A stretch of 64,000 nucleotides of DNA, from the NCBI GenBank assembly GCA_000017645.1, contig CP000781.1:4079501-4143500 (forward strand), given 5' to 3'. Origin of the DNA: Xanthobacter autotrophicus Py2 (GTDB lineage: Bacteria; Pseudomonadota; Alphaproteobacteria; Rhizobiales; Xanthobacteraceae). How positions within the stretch are numbered: position 1 is the stretch's first letter; the number at the start of each line of letters is the position of its first letter. The notes under the pieces are model-generated. The model saw only the letters and a program-made list of their open reading frames with translations, had not been told where the DNA came from and searched no databases. Shown piece after piece: positions 1 through 7,353 of the stretch. The position numbers and the translations under genes were made by a program.

Positions 1-1017
1 ACGCAGAAGCCGGAAAGGGGCGGGCCTTTTACCCTTCCCGAAGGCCATGTGGTCAAGGGCGTGTCGGCGCTCATAGATGCTGATGGCAGGGTATCGGCAC
101 AGTGGGTGAAAACGCGAGAGGGCATCGAACCACTTGATGTTGTCGAAGCGCTCAAGGCCGGACTGGAAAGCTACTCTGGCCCCAAGAAGCCATCGGCAGC
201 GCCTCGCGGCTGTAACGACGACCTCCTCACGCTCCTGCCCCTAGCCGACTGGCACCTGGGGCTCTACACATGGAGGCGAGAGGTCGGAGAAAACTGGGAT
301 CTGAATATAGCGGAACAGCTATATACCGAGACCATCGAAGACCTCATGTCGCGCACCCCTCGCGCGGGAACCGCCATTGTGCTTGGGGGTGGTGATCTTG
401 TCCACTCGGACAACTTCGACAACCGCACCGCGCGCTCTGGCAATTCGCTGGACGTGGACGGGCGATACCCCAAGGTTGTCGAGACGGCCGGCCGGATGGT
501 CGTGCGCACCGTAGACACCTGCCTCCGCACCCACGCCCATGTAGTGGTGCGCATCCTCCCCGGAAATCACGACGAACACACCTCTGTCGCCATCGCCTAC
601 TTCCTGAGCGCATGGTTTCGGCATGAGCCTCGCGTGACGGTGGACACAGACCCCTCCCTCTTTTTCTGGCACCGCTTCGGCAAGGTGTTCCTTGGGGCTA
701 CCCACGGCCACACCGTCAAGGCCCGGCAGATGCCGGCTATCATGGCGGCACGTCGTCCTGAAGATTGGGGCGCCTCCCGCTTCCGCCATATCCATTGCTT
801 CCACGTTCATCATACCGAGAAGCTGACAGACGAAGCCGGCGGGGCCACAGTCCATGTGCACCGCTCGCCAGCCCCTCAGGACGCATGGCACTTCGGTGCG
901 GGGTTCGTCTCTGGCCGGTCCATGGAAACGACCACCTATCACCAGTCCAAGGGCGAGCATGGCAGCTCGTTTTCCCCGGTTCGCTCGCATGACGCGGGCG
1001 TGGATGTCCCCGCATAG
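1..1017 (+). CDS. Phage metallophosphoesterase, 5' end outside window
   Basis: Calcineurin-like metallophosphoesterase. Counted from the in-frame GTG at 49, the metal-binding motifs appear in order: DWHLG near residue 68, GGGDLVHSD near 113, GNHDEH near 172, THGH near 219 and FHVHH near 250. These are the usual two-metal hydrolase blocks. The reading frame is open to base 1, and the residues before the GTG fit the family, so the gene almost certainly starts upstream. Relatives in alphaproteobacterial phages often carry an N-terminal winged helix, which would lie outside the window. The substrate is unknown; a nuclease or phosphodiesterase role in phage DNA metabolism is plausible. It leads a four-gene plus-strand cluster that converges on the early-left operon. 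Confidence 0.85.
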   Translation, partial: TQKPERGGPFTLPEGHVVKGVSALIDADGRVSAQWVKTREGIEPLDVVEALKAGLESYSGPKKPSAAPRGCNDDLLTLLPLADWHLGLYTWRREVGENWDLNIAEQLYTETIEDLMSRTPRAGTAIVLGGGDLVHSDNFDNRTARSGNSLDVDGRYPKVVETAGRMVVRTVDTCLRTHAHVVVRILPGNHDEHTSVAIAYFLSAWFRHEPRVTVDTDPSLFFWHRFGKVFLGATHGHTVKARQMPAIMAARRPEDWGASRFRHIHCFHVHHTEKLTDEAGGATVHVHRSPAPQDAWHFGAGFVSGRSMETTTYHQSKGEHGSSFSPVRSHDAGVDVPA

Positions 1018-1026
1018 GAGCGCGCC

Positions 1027-1254
1027 ATGGAAGACGACGATGATTTCGGGGCGGTACCGTGCGATGTCGTTTACGAGCGTGTGCAGGCGATTAGAAATAT
1101 CGCCATGGATCTAGAGACGATCACAGACCGTAAGGCGCGCGATCTACTCTTGAGGGCGGGTGAATTGGCCCTCCAACACCTCACCCTTAAATCTGCCGTC
1201 CCTGTTGAACTCGTGGCGGAGGATGGTAGAATTGTGAGCAGGAGGCCGCTGTGA
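1027..1254 (+). CDS. Hypothetical phage protein (75 aa)
   Basis: Small acidic protein with no recognised domain. The N-terminus has an MEDDDD run, and the middle looks helical. It begins 9 bases after the metallophosphoesterase stop, and its stop overlaps the GTG of the next gene by four bases. That translational coupling is the main reason to accept it. Function unknown. Confidence 0.6.
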   Translation: MEDDDDFGAVPCDVVYERVQAIRNIAMDLETITDRKARDLLLRAGELALQHLTLKSAVPVELVAEDGRIVSRRPL

Positions 1255-1613
1255 ACCTTGAAGAGCTTCGCGATATCGGTGGCATCACCTACGTCTCCGT
1301 GCCTTATACGGCTCATCTATACGGCCTGTCCGCCGCGGCCTACGATGCCGACCGGCACGCCGCCCACCTGATCAAGATGGGCTTCATCCCGTTCTCCCCC
1401 ATCTCGCACTCCCACCCCATCGCCCGCGTCGGGGGCATCGACCCTCGCTCCCACGAAATCTGGATGGCGCAGAACGACGCTTTCATGGAAGCCTGCTCAG
1501 CCATGGTCGCAGTCCATATCCCAGGTTGGGAAGACAGCATTGGCATGAAAATGGAGCGGGAGGCGTTCGCCCGGATGGGGAAGCCTGTTGTGGAAATGGA
1601 GATGCTGCCTTGA
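1251..1613 (+). CDS. DUF1937 family protein
   Basis: 120-aa protein with the DUF1937 pattern: a strand followed by SVPYTAH, then a helix, FSPISHSHPIA near residue 50, W and D in the WMAQND segment, and PGWEDSIGMKMERE near residue 93. The family is thought to share the nucleoside 2-deoxyribosyltransferase / Rossmann-like fold and may act on nucleotides; the reaction is not established. The start is a GTG overlapping the upstream stop. The stop overlaps the TTG start of the next gene. Frequent in phages. Confidence 0.8.
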   Translation: MNLEELRDIGGITYVSVPYTAHLYGLSAAAYDADRHAAHLIKMGFIPFSPISHSHPIARVGGIDPRSHEIWMAQNDAFMEACSAMVAVHIPGWEDSIGMKMEREAFARMGKPVVEMEMLP

Positions 1614-1900
1614 GCGACGGGTACGAAACCCTGAAGGACATTCTTGACGCGGCCTATGCTCAGGCGTCCAAGGGAAAAGGCAAGGAACGCCACGCGAACG
1701 ACAAGCCTTTCCACGATCAACCCATCATGCACATCGCCCGCAAGCGCGGCATCGGCTTCCCGCTAGGCCAAGCCGACAAGAAGTCGGAAGAGGCCCAAGG
1801 CATGCTGGAGCGCGGCCAGAAAGACGCCGCGATCCGGGAATTGCTCGGGAGCATCGTCTACCTCTCAGCGGCGATTTTGCTCATTCGGGAGAGGGAGTGA
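1610..1900 (+). CDS. Hypothetical phage protein (96 aa)
   Basis: The best start is TTG at 1610, which overlaps the DUF1937 stop (TTGA). An in-frame ATG at 1526 would overlap the previous gene by 88 bases and give a non-protein-like N-terminus. The protein (SDGYETLKDILDAAY, then KGKERHAN, then GQADKKSEEA) resembles a recurrent phage ORFan that ends in a hydrophobic helix, ELLGSIVYLSAAILL. Function unknown. Last gene of the plus-strand cluster; it converges with the early-left operon 15 bases later. Confidence 0.6.
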   Translation: MSDGYETLKDILDAAYAQASKGKGKERHANDKPFHDQPIMHIARKRGIGFPLGQADKKSEEAQGMLERGQKDAAIRELLGSIVYLSAAILLIRERE

Positions 1901-1914
1901 CGGCTACATACTGC

Positions 1915-2244
1915 TCAGACTAGATTGTCTGTATAGAAGCGCTCGTGCAGCGCACCGCCCAATTCCATTCCTGGCTCAAACCAGTTTTCCCCCTCGGAGC
2001 GGCGGAACCCCTTGTCATCCGGGTGGGGGGCCAGCTTGAGCGTGATGGCAGGCATACCCGAGCCGCCGTCTAATAGGATCAAGATAGAATAGGCCACGCC
2101 CTCGCACCTGTCCTTGATCGTAAGGACATCCCCTGTGGCGGGGTCAACATCCGGTAGCTTAGCCCAATAATTGGCGGCCCTCCGCACATGCGCCAGGATC
2201 ATGTCCAGCACCTCTTCCTCGGTGTAGGCTCGCGGCCCGCTCAT
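1915..2244 (-). CDS. Hypothetical phage protein (109 aa)
   Basis: Begins YTEEEVLDMILAHVRRAANYW and contains RCEGVAYSILILLDGGS, then APHPDDKGFRRSEGENWF, and ends GGALHERFY. This is a recognisable ORFan family of alphaproteobacterial phages without assigned function. I prefer ATG at 2244, preceded by GGAG at good spacing, over the ATG at 2256. It is the last gene of the early-left operon and is bracketed by 14-bp direct repeats. Confidence 0.7.
   Translation of the reverse strand: MSGPRAYTEEEVLDMILAHVRRAANYWAKLPDVDPATGDVLTIKDRCEGVAYSILILLDGGSGMPAITLKLAPHPDDKGFRRSEGENWFEPGMELGGALHERFYTDNLV
1920..1933. repeat. Direct repeat copy A (CTAGATTGTCTGTA)
   Basis: Exact 14-bp direct repeat with copy B at 2260-2273. 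This copy lies in the last codons of the 1915-2244 gene. The two copies bracket that single gene, as if it had been inserted or duplicated as a cassette. Confidence 0.7.
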
Positions 2245-2259
2245 TCGGATCTCCATAAG

Positions 2260-2273
2260 CTAGATTGTCTGTA
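2260..2273. repeat. Direct repeat copy B (CTAGATTGTCTGTA)
   Basis: Second exact copy of the 14-bp repeat. It lies in the 35-bp intergenic space upstream of the 1915-2244 gene (transcribed leftward). The copies are 340 bp apart. Confidence 0.7.
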
Positions 2274-2279
2274 GCGGGA

Positions 2280-2423
2280 TTAGCCTTCTGGCGACAGAGC
2301 TGCCGCAAGCGCCCTGTCCGCCTTATCGGCCAAGTCCGGACGATCCTCATAGTGGTAGCGCCAAATCCAGTCCCGGCACTCTCTTAGCGCCTCAGCCAGA
2401 CGCCTTTCGCTATCGGTTGTCAT
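2280..2423 (-). CDS. Hypothetical phage protein (47 aa)
   Basis: Short helical protein beginning MTTDSERRLAEALRECRDW with W and Y residues in the middle. The ATG at 2423 is preferred. A longer same-frame reading up to 2792 would run through the neighbouring gene and look non-coding. Function unknown. The SERRLAEALRE start is typical of small phage early proteins. Confidence 0.5.
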   Translation of the reverse strand: MTTDSERRLAEALRECRDWIWRYHYEDRPDLADKADRALAAALSPEG

Positions 2424-2436
2424 CGGGGCCGTCCTC

Positions 2437-2625
2437 TCAGGATGAGTGCTGCTTGCGGGCCATATCCCGCGCGTAGCGGATGTAGCGGTCTGAAAGCTCG
2501 GTCTGAGCGGCGACCTCTCGACTGCTGCCTGGCATCGCAATGATCTGGGCGACGCGGCCGGGGTCATAGCGCTGGCTCGCACGCCGCGCCTCATCAATGC
2601 GAGAGCTGCGGCCCTTCTCATCCAT
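2437..2625 (-). CDS. Small HTH-like phage protein (62 aa)
   Basis: Basic protein whose second half (SREVAAQTELSDRYIRYARDM) has the spacing of a helix-turn-helix with a recognition helix. It could be a small DNA-binding regulator, but this is inference from pattern only. The 169 bases upstream (2626-2794) hold no other convincing gene and may carry a local promoter. A GCGTAC motif occurs twice near 2674-2697. Confidence 0.45.
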   Translation of the reverse strand: MDEKGRSSRIDEARRASQRYDPGRVAQIIAMPGSSREVAAQTELSDRYIRYARDMARKQHSS

Positions 2626-2794
2626 GTCGTTGACGTTCGCCTTCTGATCCCCAAGCCTAAGGTGGCGGGGGTTGCGTACGACAGTATGCTAGCGTACACC
2701 ACAAGGTCTCCCGACCCACAGAAGGGGCACCCCACCGGGTGTAGCCCGAGCATATTCGGCGATACATGACGTGATGTCAGAAAATATCTCATTT

Positions 2795-3160
2795 TTACTT
2801 ATCCAGTTCCATAATGCGGGCGCGGATGGCGGCCTCTATAAAGACCGTCGCGTCCGTGAATCCGGCCTCCCATCCGTCCTTGCATGTCGCGCTGGGGCCG
2901 CCGAAGTCAGGGGCTACGTGATAACGCTCCAAGTTGCTGCCCAAAATCGACTGCGCCTCCTTCAGCCCGGCGAGCATGCCGGCGCGGTGGGCCTCTGCAC
3001 GGGCGATTTCAACAAGATCAGATCGGATATATTCGGTAGGCTCCCCATCCTCTTTATCGGCCGGCCAAACTTTATCCGAGCACCACATCCGCCCTTCCAT
3101 GGCGTGGAATGCATCCTCTGCGTTTTGGAGCCAAATGCTCTTGTGATCTTCTGTGCTCAC
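2795..3160 (-). CDS. Hypothetical phage protein (121 aa)
   Basis: Contains WCSDKVWPADKEDGEPTEYIRSDL near residue 26, the kind of short motif seen in Lar/Ead-type phage early proteins. An Ala/Glu-rich helix and a second W..GF segment follow. The start overlaps the stop of the upstream gene (3157) by four bases. Function unknown. Confidence 0.6.
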   Translation of the reverse strand: MSTEDHKSIWLQNAEDAFHAMEGRMWCSDKVWPADKEDGEPTEYIRSDLVEIARAEAHRAGMLAGLKEAQSILGSNLERYHVAPDFGGPSATCKDGWEAGFTDATVFIEAAIRARIMELDK

Positions 3161-3411
3161 GGCTTCGGCCCCCCGATCCTCGCCATGATGGCGTTGGCCG
3201 CGTCAACACGGGAGCGGCAGTAGATTGAGACAAATGCTTCGCTCTTGCCGGCAAGAATTTCCGGGTCGATGCCGTTTGCGGCATCCGCCGCTTCTTCCAG
3301 CGCCTCGCGGCGAGCTTCTGCGTGAGCGCTGGCGATAGCTTTTTGCAACGCCTTGTTGTAGCTGCGAACTATGTCATCAACAGCCACATCTATCGGGTCC
3401 TTCTGGGTCAC
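3157..3411 (-). CDS. Hypothetical phage protein (84 aa)
   Basis: The start is taken as GTG at 3411 (reading TQKDPIDVAVDDIV), which overlaps the upstream stop as GTGA. The longer frame to 3501 lies inside the upstream gene. The middle segment, AEARREALEEAADAANGID, is a common helical module in small phage proteins. Function unknown. Confidence 0.6.
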   Translation of the reverse strand: MTQKDPIDVAVDDIVRSYNKALQKAIASAHAEARREALEEAADAANGIDPEILAGKSEAFVSIYCRSRVDAANAIMARIGGPKP

Positions 3412-4067
3412 GGCTTCGGCTCCTGGTTCTTGAGGGCGGTGCGGGCAATCCCCTGCACGTTGAAAAACGCCCAGCCGACTGCGTATGAACCAGTTCTGCA
3501 ACTGCTCTTCTCCGGGTGCTCTGCGATATCGTGCAGCGCCTCCCGCAGCCTCCCCACCTCTTCCCTGAGCGAGGCGTTCTCTCTCGCGATATGCAAGATA
3601 TCGTCTTCGCGGCGCCCGATAAACTCTTCCAGTTGCCTGATTTCTCGCCGCGCTGCGTCCCGCTCACACATCATTTCTCCAATGCGCTCGGCGTACTTCG
3701 TGATGCGCACCTCATGCTTATTCGTCAGATCTCTGACGTAGCTTGCGTGACCCTCTCCGTCCAAGCGGAACAGTTCGCGCTGCCGCTCGATCTCAGCGGC
3801 CCCGGTCTCCACCTGCCCAGTCAGGGCCGCGCATCGCTCTTCAAGGCGGGCGATGTGGACGGCATAGTGCGCGTGGATGGCGTCGAGCGTGGCGGTGCAC
3901 ATGCTGACGGCGCTGGATCCCCAACCCATTTCGTCGTCCACCTCTTCGTCCGGATCGTCGAATGCGGCGCAGAGCGTGATCGCGAGATTGTCGCCATGCA
4001 TCGCGTCGATCTGCACGCCAGCAAGGTTTGCCCGCAGCCGCGCCTTGATATCGTCAGTCTCGGTCAT
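3408..4067 (-). CDS. Coiled-coil phage early protein (219 aa)
   Basis: Starts MTETDDIKARLRANLAG at the ATG at 4067. It has long charged helices from about residue 65 to 190 with heptad-like Leu/Ile spacing (for example REIRQLEEFIGRREDDILHI and ENASLREEVGRLREALHDIAEH). It ends in a conserved GWAFFNVQGIARTAL segment. Probably a structural or adaptor protein; function unknown. The start lies 13 bases inside the upstream gene's end. Confidence 0.65.
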   Translation of the reverse strand: MTETDDIKARLRANLAGVQIDAMHGDNLAITLCAAFDDPDEEVDDEMGWGSSAVSMCTATLDAIHAHYAVHIARLEERCAALTGQVETGAAEIERQRELFRLDGEGHASYVRDLTNKHEVRITKYAERIGEMMCERDAARREIRQLEEFIGRREDDILHIARENASLREEVGRLREALHDIAEHPEKSSCRTGSYAVGWAFFNVQGIARTALKNQEPKP

Positions 4068-4350
4068 GGCTGGGGTCCTCCGTGGTCGTAAGGGGAATGT
4101 GCTCGAAACGACATGCACGTCCCCACGCTTCATCCGTCGAGAGCCCTCGCCACGCTTCGAACCGGCTCTCGCTACTGCAATTGCCGATGTTCGCGAGCAG
4201 GATGAAGGTGAGCGGTCCGAGATCAAGCCGCCACTCGCCGCCGTAAACGTCCGCATCGCGGCCGGCGCGCAGCTTCCACATGAGCGGCCAGAACTGGACG
4301 CCGATCCCGATTTCTCGGCAGTTCCGCCAATGCCAACGCGGTTCTCTCAT
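4054..4350 (-). CDS. Hypothetical phage protein (98 aa)
   Basis: Begins MREPRWHWRNCREIGIGVQFWPLMW and has a Gly-rich middle segment, YGGEWRLDLGPLTFILLANIGN, with a hydrophobic beta-like stretch. This Trp-rich layout is a recurrent phage ORFan. The ATG at 4350 follows the upstream stop (4355) directly. Function unknown. Confidence 0.6.
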   Translation of the reverse strand: MREPRWHWRNCREIGIGVQFWPLMWKLRAGRDADVYGGEWRLDLGPLTFILLANIGNCSSESRFEAWRGLSTDEAWGRACRFEHIPLTTTEDPSHDRD

Positions 4351-4354
4351 CGCC

Positions 4355-4606
4355 TCAGCCCTCCCGCCCTTCGCGCTCGGCGAGGGCCGCGTACTTGGCT
4401 TGCCAGTCTGCTTCGGCCGTAGCCTTGGCGTGGTCGATGTTGTCGCACTGCACCCAGACGAACGGGTCATGTGCCCACCAGAGCAGCCCATCAGGCGCGA
4501 TCGCGTAGATCCCGCCGATGCCATCAGCGAGCCATTCGGCATCATCGTGCCCGTAGTCCTGGCCGTCATCCTTCGGGCGGCGCCACGTGAGCGGTTTTGC
4601 TACCAT
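4355..4606 (-). CDS. Phage protein with KPLxW module (83 aa)
   Basis: The whole protein is one compact module: KPLTWRR near the start, GIGGIYAIAPDG in the middle, and a terminal AKATAEADWQAKYAAL helix. The ATG at 4606 is decided by a GAGGAGG ribosome site in the end of the upstream gene. The same module (KPLEW ... YGVDRNGV ... AKDAAEAD) is embedded in the next protein upstream, so the two are related by duplication. Function unknown. Confidence 0.65.
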   Translation of the reverse strand: MVAKPLTWRRPKDDGQDYGHDDAEWLADGIGGIYAIAPDGLLWWAHDPFVWVQCDNIDHAKATAEADWQAKYAALAEREGREG

Positions 4607-4608
4607 CG

Positions 4609-6012
4609 TCACGCCTCCTCGCCGGGGAGAGGAAGGGCGCGCGCCCCATGATCTGCTCGGATTTGGGCAAGCAGAGCGGCATCTTCGTCCTGAAGGGACT
4701 CGCCCGTGCACTCGGCCAGCCAGTCGATTTGCGCAATGAGGATGCCGATATCGCGATCTAGCTCCGCCGCGCTCCGGGCCGCCGCAGGGGCGGTGGGTGG
4801 GGTGGCGAGGGTGGAGAGGATGCCGATCTCTTCCGCTTTCAGCAGCACCAGCCGGCGATGATCTGCCTCGGCCGCGTCTTTCGCGGTCATCGCATCCGCA
4901 TGGTCTGCGCCGCGTCCCGCAGCCTGATGATAGGCGACCCCGTTGCGATCGACGCCATAGGTGAAGAAGCCGACAGCAGAGCTTGCGGTGAAGAGGACAT
5001 AATCGTCCGCGCTCTCGTCCATCCACTCCAGCGGCTTGACCACCACCTCGGCCTTCGCGGGCTCCGGGGGCGGGGCGGGGATCTTGAAGTCAGCTTCGAT
5101 TTCCCGGAGCGCCTGCTTCGCGGCCACTGCCCCCGCATCACTGCCAACGCGGAATGCCATGGCGCGCTCGATACGGGCGACCATTTCATCGAGCGACGGA
5201 GCACCGTTCGTGAAGCCGATGTGATGGTTTACGGCCTCGCCCTGGATGACCTCGACTTCGAGGCAGAAGTCGATTGCCGGATCGGGATGATGGCCGAAGC
5301 GGCCAAGCACTTCCCCGCTCTCGGCGGGAGGGGCGGCACGATAGAGCGGCGTTTGGAAATTTCCTTCCGGCGCCAGCCGGAAGGGGAGATAGGCGCTGGG
5401 CAACCCGGCGGCATTGTCGAGCTGGCTTGCACTGACGTAGATCGCCGGCGCCGCCACCGGCCACTCCTGCGGCATGGCGGAGCCGGTGGGCTTGGCGGCC
5501 TGCTTGGCGCGGATCTTCTCAACCTTCGTCCAGATACGCGCCAGCTCGGTCTCGCCCGCCTCGTGCATATCAACCCCATGGGCAAGGCAGTAGGCGGCGA
5601 GGGTCACCATGACGCCGCCAACTTCTTGCGACGGCTCTCCGGCCGGGCGGCTCCAGACGTAGCCGGTGAGGGCGCTGACGCGCTCGGCGGGGTAGCCACC
5701 AGATTGCAGAAGCTCCAGAACCTCTTCAAGCAGGCGGTCGCCACGCTCCAGCCTGTCGGCCGAAATCGCAGGGCCGAAGCACGCCTTCATCCAAGGATCA
5801 ACGCGGGATTGAAAGCTTTCACCCGGCACCGCCGCCGGATCGCTATGCGCGCGGGCGCGCTCGTGGGCGAGGGCGGCTTGCCAGCCCTGCCACATCCACT
5901 GCGTGTCGCTGTCGTCGTACATGCTGGTCTCGTCGTCCCACGTTCCTGGGGCGAGTCCGTCTTCGCGAGCTTCGGCCTCGAAGTCCTCGCGGTCCTGGTC
6001 ACGCTGGGTCAT
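4609..6012 (-). CDS. Multidomain phage protein with MazG-like segment (467 aa)
   Basis: Starts MTQRDQDREDFEAEARED. Three parts are visible. The first is an N-terminal QWMWQGWQAALAHERAR segment typical of Ead/Lar-like phage proteins. The second, at about residues 75-180, has RGDRLLEEVLELL and GGVMVTLAAYCLAHGVDM, the helix pattern and paired glutamates of MazG-like NTP pyrophosphohydrolases. The third, near residue 345, is a KPLEW module shared with the next gene. Between them is an IYVSASQL...LPFRLAPEGNF block. A role in hydrolysing nucleotides is inference. Domain stacking is the notable feature. Confidence 0.6.
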   Translation of the reverse strand: MTQRDQDREDFEAEAREDGLAPGTWDDETSMYDDSDTQWMWQGWQAALAHERARAHSDPAAVPGESFQSRVDPWMKACFGPAISADRLERGDRLLEEVLELLQSGGYPAERVSALTGYVWSRPAGEPSQEVGGVMVTLAAYCLAHGVDMHEAGETELARIWTKVEKIRAKQAAKPTGSAMPQEWPVAAPAIYVSASQLDNAAGLPSAYLPFRLAPEGNFQTPLYRAAPPAESGEVLGRFGHHPDPAIDFCLEVEVIQGEAVNHHIGFTNGAPSLDEMVARIERAMAFRVGSDAGAVAAKQALREIEADFKIPAPPPEPAKAEVVVKPLEWMDESADDYVLFTASSAVGFFTYGVDRNGVAYHQAAGRGADHADAMTAKDAAEADHRRLVLLKAEEIGILSTLATPPTAPAAARSAAELDRDIGILIAQIDWLAECTGESLQDEDAALLAQIRADHGARALPLPGEEA

Positions 6013-6331
6013 TGTGCGGCTCCTCTGCGGCTGCGATTTCGTGGGAGAGCATGGCGCGGAATAGCTCGCGCGCGCCGGTCTCGCGGCCTTTGATATTCCA
6101 CGGCGGTCCACGGTCTTCGGTGTGCATGCAGTCAATGCCGCCGACTTCCAACACATATTCCCCGCCTGCCGTGGTCATGACGGATGTCGGCTCCAGCATC
6201 TCCTTCATCGCGGCGAGGGCTCTCTCTCTGAGGATGTCCTTCTGGAACCGAGAAAGTATCTTCCACGGTCTATTCCGTGGCGTCGCCTCATAGATCGCCC
6301 GCGCGATCCGCTCCTGCATTTCGCTGGCCAT
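5999..6331 (-). CDS. Hypothetical phage protein (110 aa)
   Basis: Begins MASEMQERIARAIYEATP and continues RERALAAMKEMLEPT, a recurrent small helical module of phage early proteins. The second half has a Tyr/Val-rich beta-like part. Its stop overlaps the start of the 467-aa gene by 14 bases. Function unknown. Confidence 0.6.
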   Translation of the reverse strand: MASEMQERIARAIYEATPRNRPWKILSRFQKDILRERALAAMKEMLEPTSVMTTAGGEYVLEVGGIDCMHTEDRGPPWNIKGRETGARELFRAMLSHEIAAAEEPHNDPA

Positions 6332-6334
6332 CCC

Positions 6335-6931
6335 TCAGCCCTCCTTCGTGGTGGAGAGAGGTGGGGCGGGGAGAAGCATCCAGTGGGTGGGCGACAGCTC
6401 TGTGAACTCCTCGTAGCCCCAAGACGCGACCGTGAAATCCGACCACGCCCCGCGGTACAGAGGCCCGTCGTCCGGGTAGGAAGCGATTTCGAACTCCGGA
6501 ACCCACTGCCCCACGGATATGGTCCACTCGGCCGGCTTGCCAGCCTCCGAGACCGCACTGGACGCGAGCAAGATGCGTGTCCCGTCCTTCGGCGCGGTCT
6601 CGATAGGCTGCCACACCACCCCACGCAGGAGCGTGGTGAGCGCGTCCCTTAAGTCGCGCAGCTGGCGCGCTTCAGTGATGACACCGTCTTCGGCTTGCTC
6701 GTCATGCCACTTAGTGGCTGCGGCCAGCAGCATCCCTTGGCCATATTGGTCAGGGGCGGACTGCTGCCACTGCCATTCGACCCCCATCTCGCGGGGCTCC
6801 GTGTACCCATCCCCGCCGCTGTATAAGCAGGCATTGAGCAAGTACTCGCCGACTTCGGCGAGGCGAATAGCCTCTTCCAAGTCGTCCACCCGCTTCGCCA
6901 GCGCGGCGGTGTCGATGGTCTCATTCGTCAT
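6335..6931 (-). CDS. DUF551-containing phage protein (198 aa)
   Basis: The C-terminal 80 residues match DUF551: WQPIETAPKDGTRILL near residue 115, a VGQW strand, and the closing PTHWMLLPAPP. DUF551 is a small beta-rich domain of unknown function in phage early regions. The N-terminal part is a charged helix (DDLEEAIRLAEVGEYLL). The first residues (MTNETIDTAA) repeat those of the 7135-7353 gene, with a 20-bp exact DNA repeat. Confidence 0.75.
   Translation of the reverse strand: MTNETIDTAALAKRVDDLEEAIRLAEVGEYLLNACLYSGGDGYTEPREMGVEWQWQQSAPDQYGQGMLLAAATKWHDEQAEDGVITEARQLRDLRDALTTLLRGVVWQPIETAPKDGTRILLASSAVSEAGKPAEWTISVGQWVPEFEIASYPDDGPLYRGAWSDFTVASWGYEEFTELSPTHWMLLPAPPLSTTKEG
6903..6922. repeat. 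20-bp repeat at gene start, copy A
   Basis: GCGGCGGTGTCGATGGTCTC occurs exactly here and at 7322-7341. Both copies encode the ETIDTAA start of otherwise different proteins. Confidence 0.7.
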
Positions 6932-7145
6932 GGGTCTCTTCCCGCGCCTTGAGTAGAGCATCGGCCACCTGATAGGAGCGTCCGGCAATATCGTCGGGGC
7001 CGAAGCTGACACCTGCCGTTCCAGAATGGGCGGCCATGCCGGCCGCAATCTGACCGGCGAACCAGTCGCGCAGGGTCATCCCTGCCGAACCCCAGCCCTG
7101 CCCTTCATCCGGGACCGGGAAGGCGAAACCGCCGTCATTCGTCAT
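6921..7145 (-). CDS. Hypothetical phage protein (74 aa)
   Basis: MTNDGGFAFPVPDEG followed by GMTLRDWFAGQIAAGMAA is a very common small phage protein pattern (DGGxAFP ... GMSLRDWFAGQ). No biochemical function is known. The ATG at 7145 sits inside the end of the upstream gene, and the stop overlaps the next start. Confidence 0.7.
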   Translation of the reverse strand: MTNDGGFAFPVPDEGQGWGSAGMTLRDWFAGQIAAGMAAHSGTAGVSFGPDDIAGRSYQVADALLKAREETHDE

Positions 7146-7353
7146 CGGGATATTCCCTTTCCATCCGCTGGCGCTCGTGAGCGTCGTCGCGAAGAAGATC
7201 CGGGTCAGGCTCGCTATCTTCCCAAGGGCACGACCCCATTTCTTCCTCAAGCTCACAGGAGCGCGAGGAATAGGCGCCGCAGAACGGGCAGATCGTGTTT
7301 GGCGCTGCGACACGATACGGAGCGGCGGTGTCGATGGTCTCGGTCATGGTCAT
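7135..7353 (-). CDS. Small Cys-rich protein (72 aa)
   Basis: A CPFCG pair near residue 23, followed by CELEEEMGSC, suggests a small zinc-binding site. The rest is acidic. The ATG at 7353 overlaps the upstream stop (ATGA). The N-terminus MTETIDTAA is shared with the 6335-6931 protein through an exact 20-bp DNA repeat. Function unknown. Confidence 0.6.
   Translation of the reverse strand: MTMTETIDTAAPYRVAAPNTICPFCGAYSSRSCELEEEMGSCPWEDSEPDPDLLRDDAHERQRMEREYPDDE
7322..7341. repeat. 20-bp repeat at gene start, copy B
   Basis: Second exact copy of GCGGCGGTGTCGATGGTCTC (see 6903-6922). Confidence 0.7.

Noticed and set aside
2280..2792. 170-aa version of the small gene ending at 2280
   Set aside because: The extra N-terminal 123 codons overlap the 2437-2625 gene and read as low-quality Arg/Ser/Thr sequence. 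The internal ATG at 2423 is better.
4858..6093. 411-aa plus-strand open frame in the early-left operon
   Set aside because: Antisense shadow of the 467-aa multidomain protein. No coherent domain and the wrong direction for the coupled operon.
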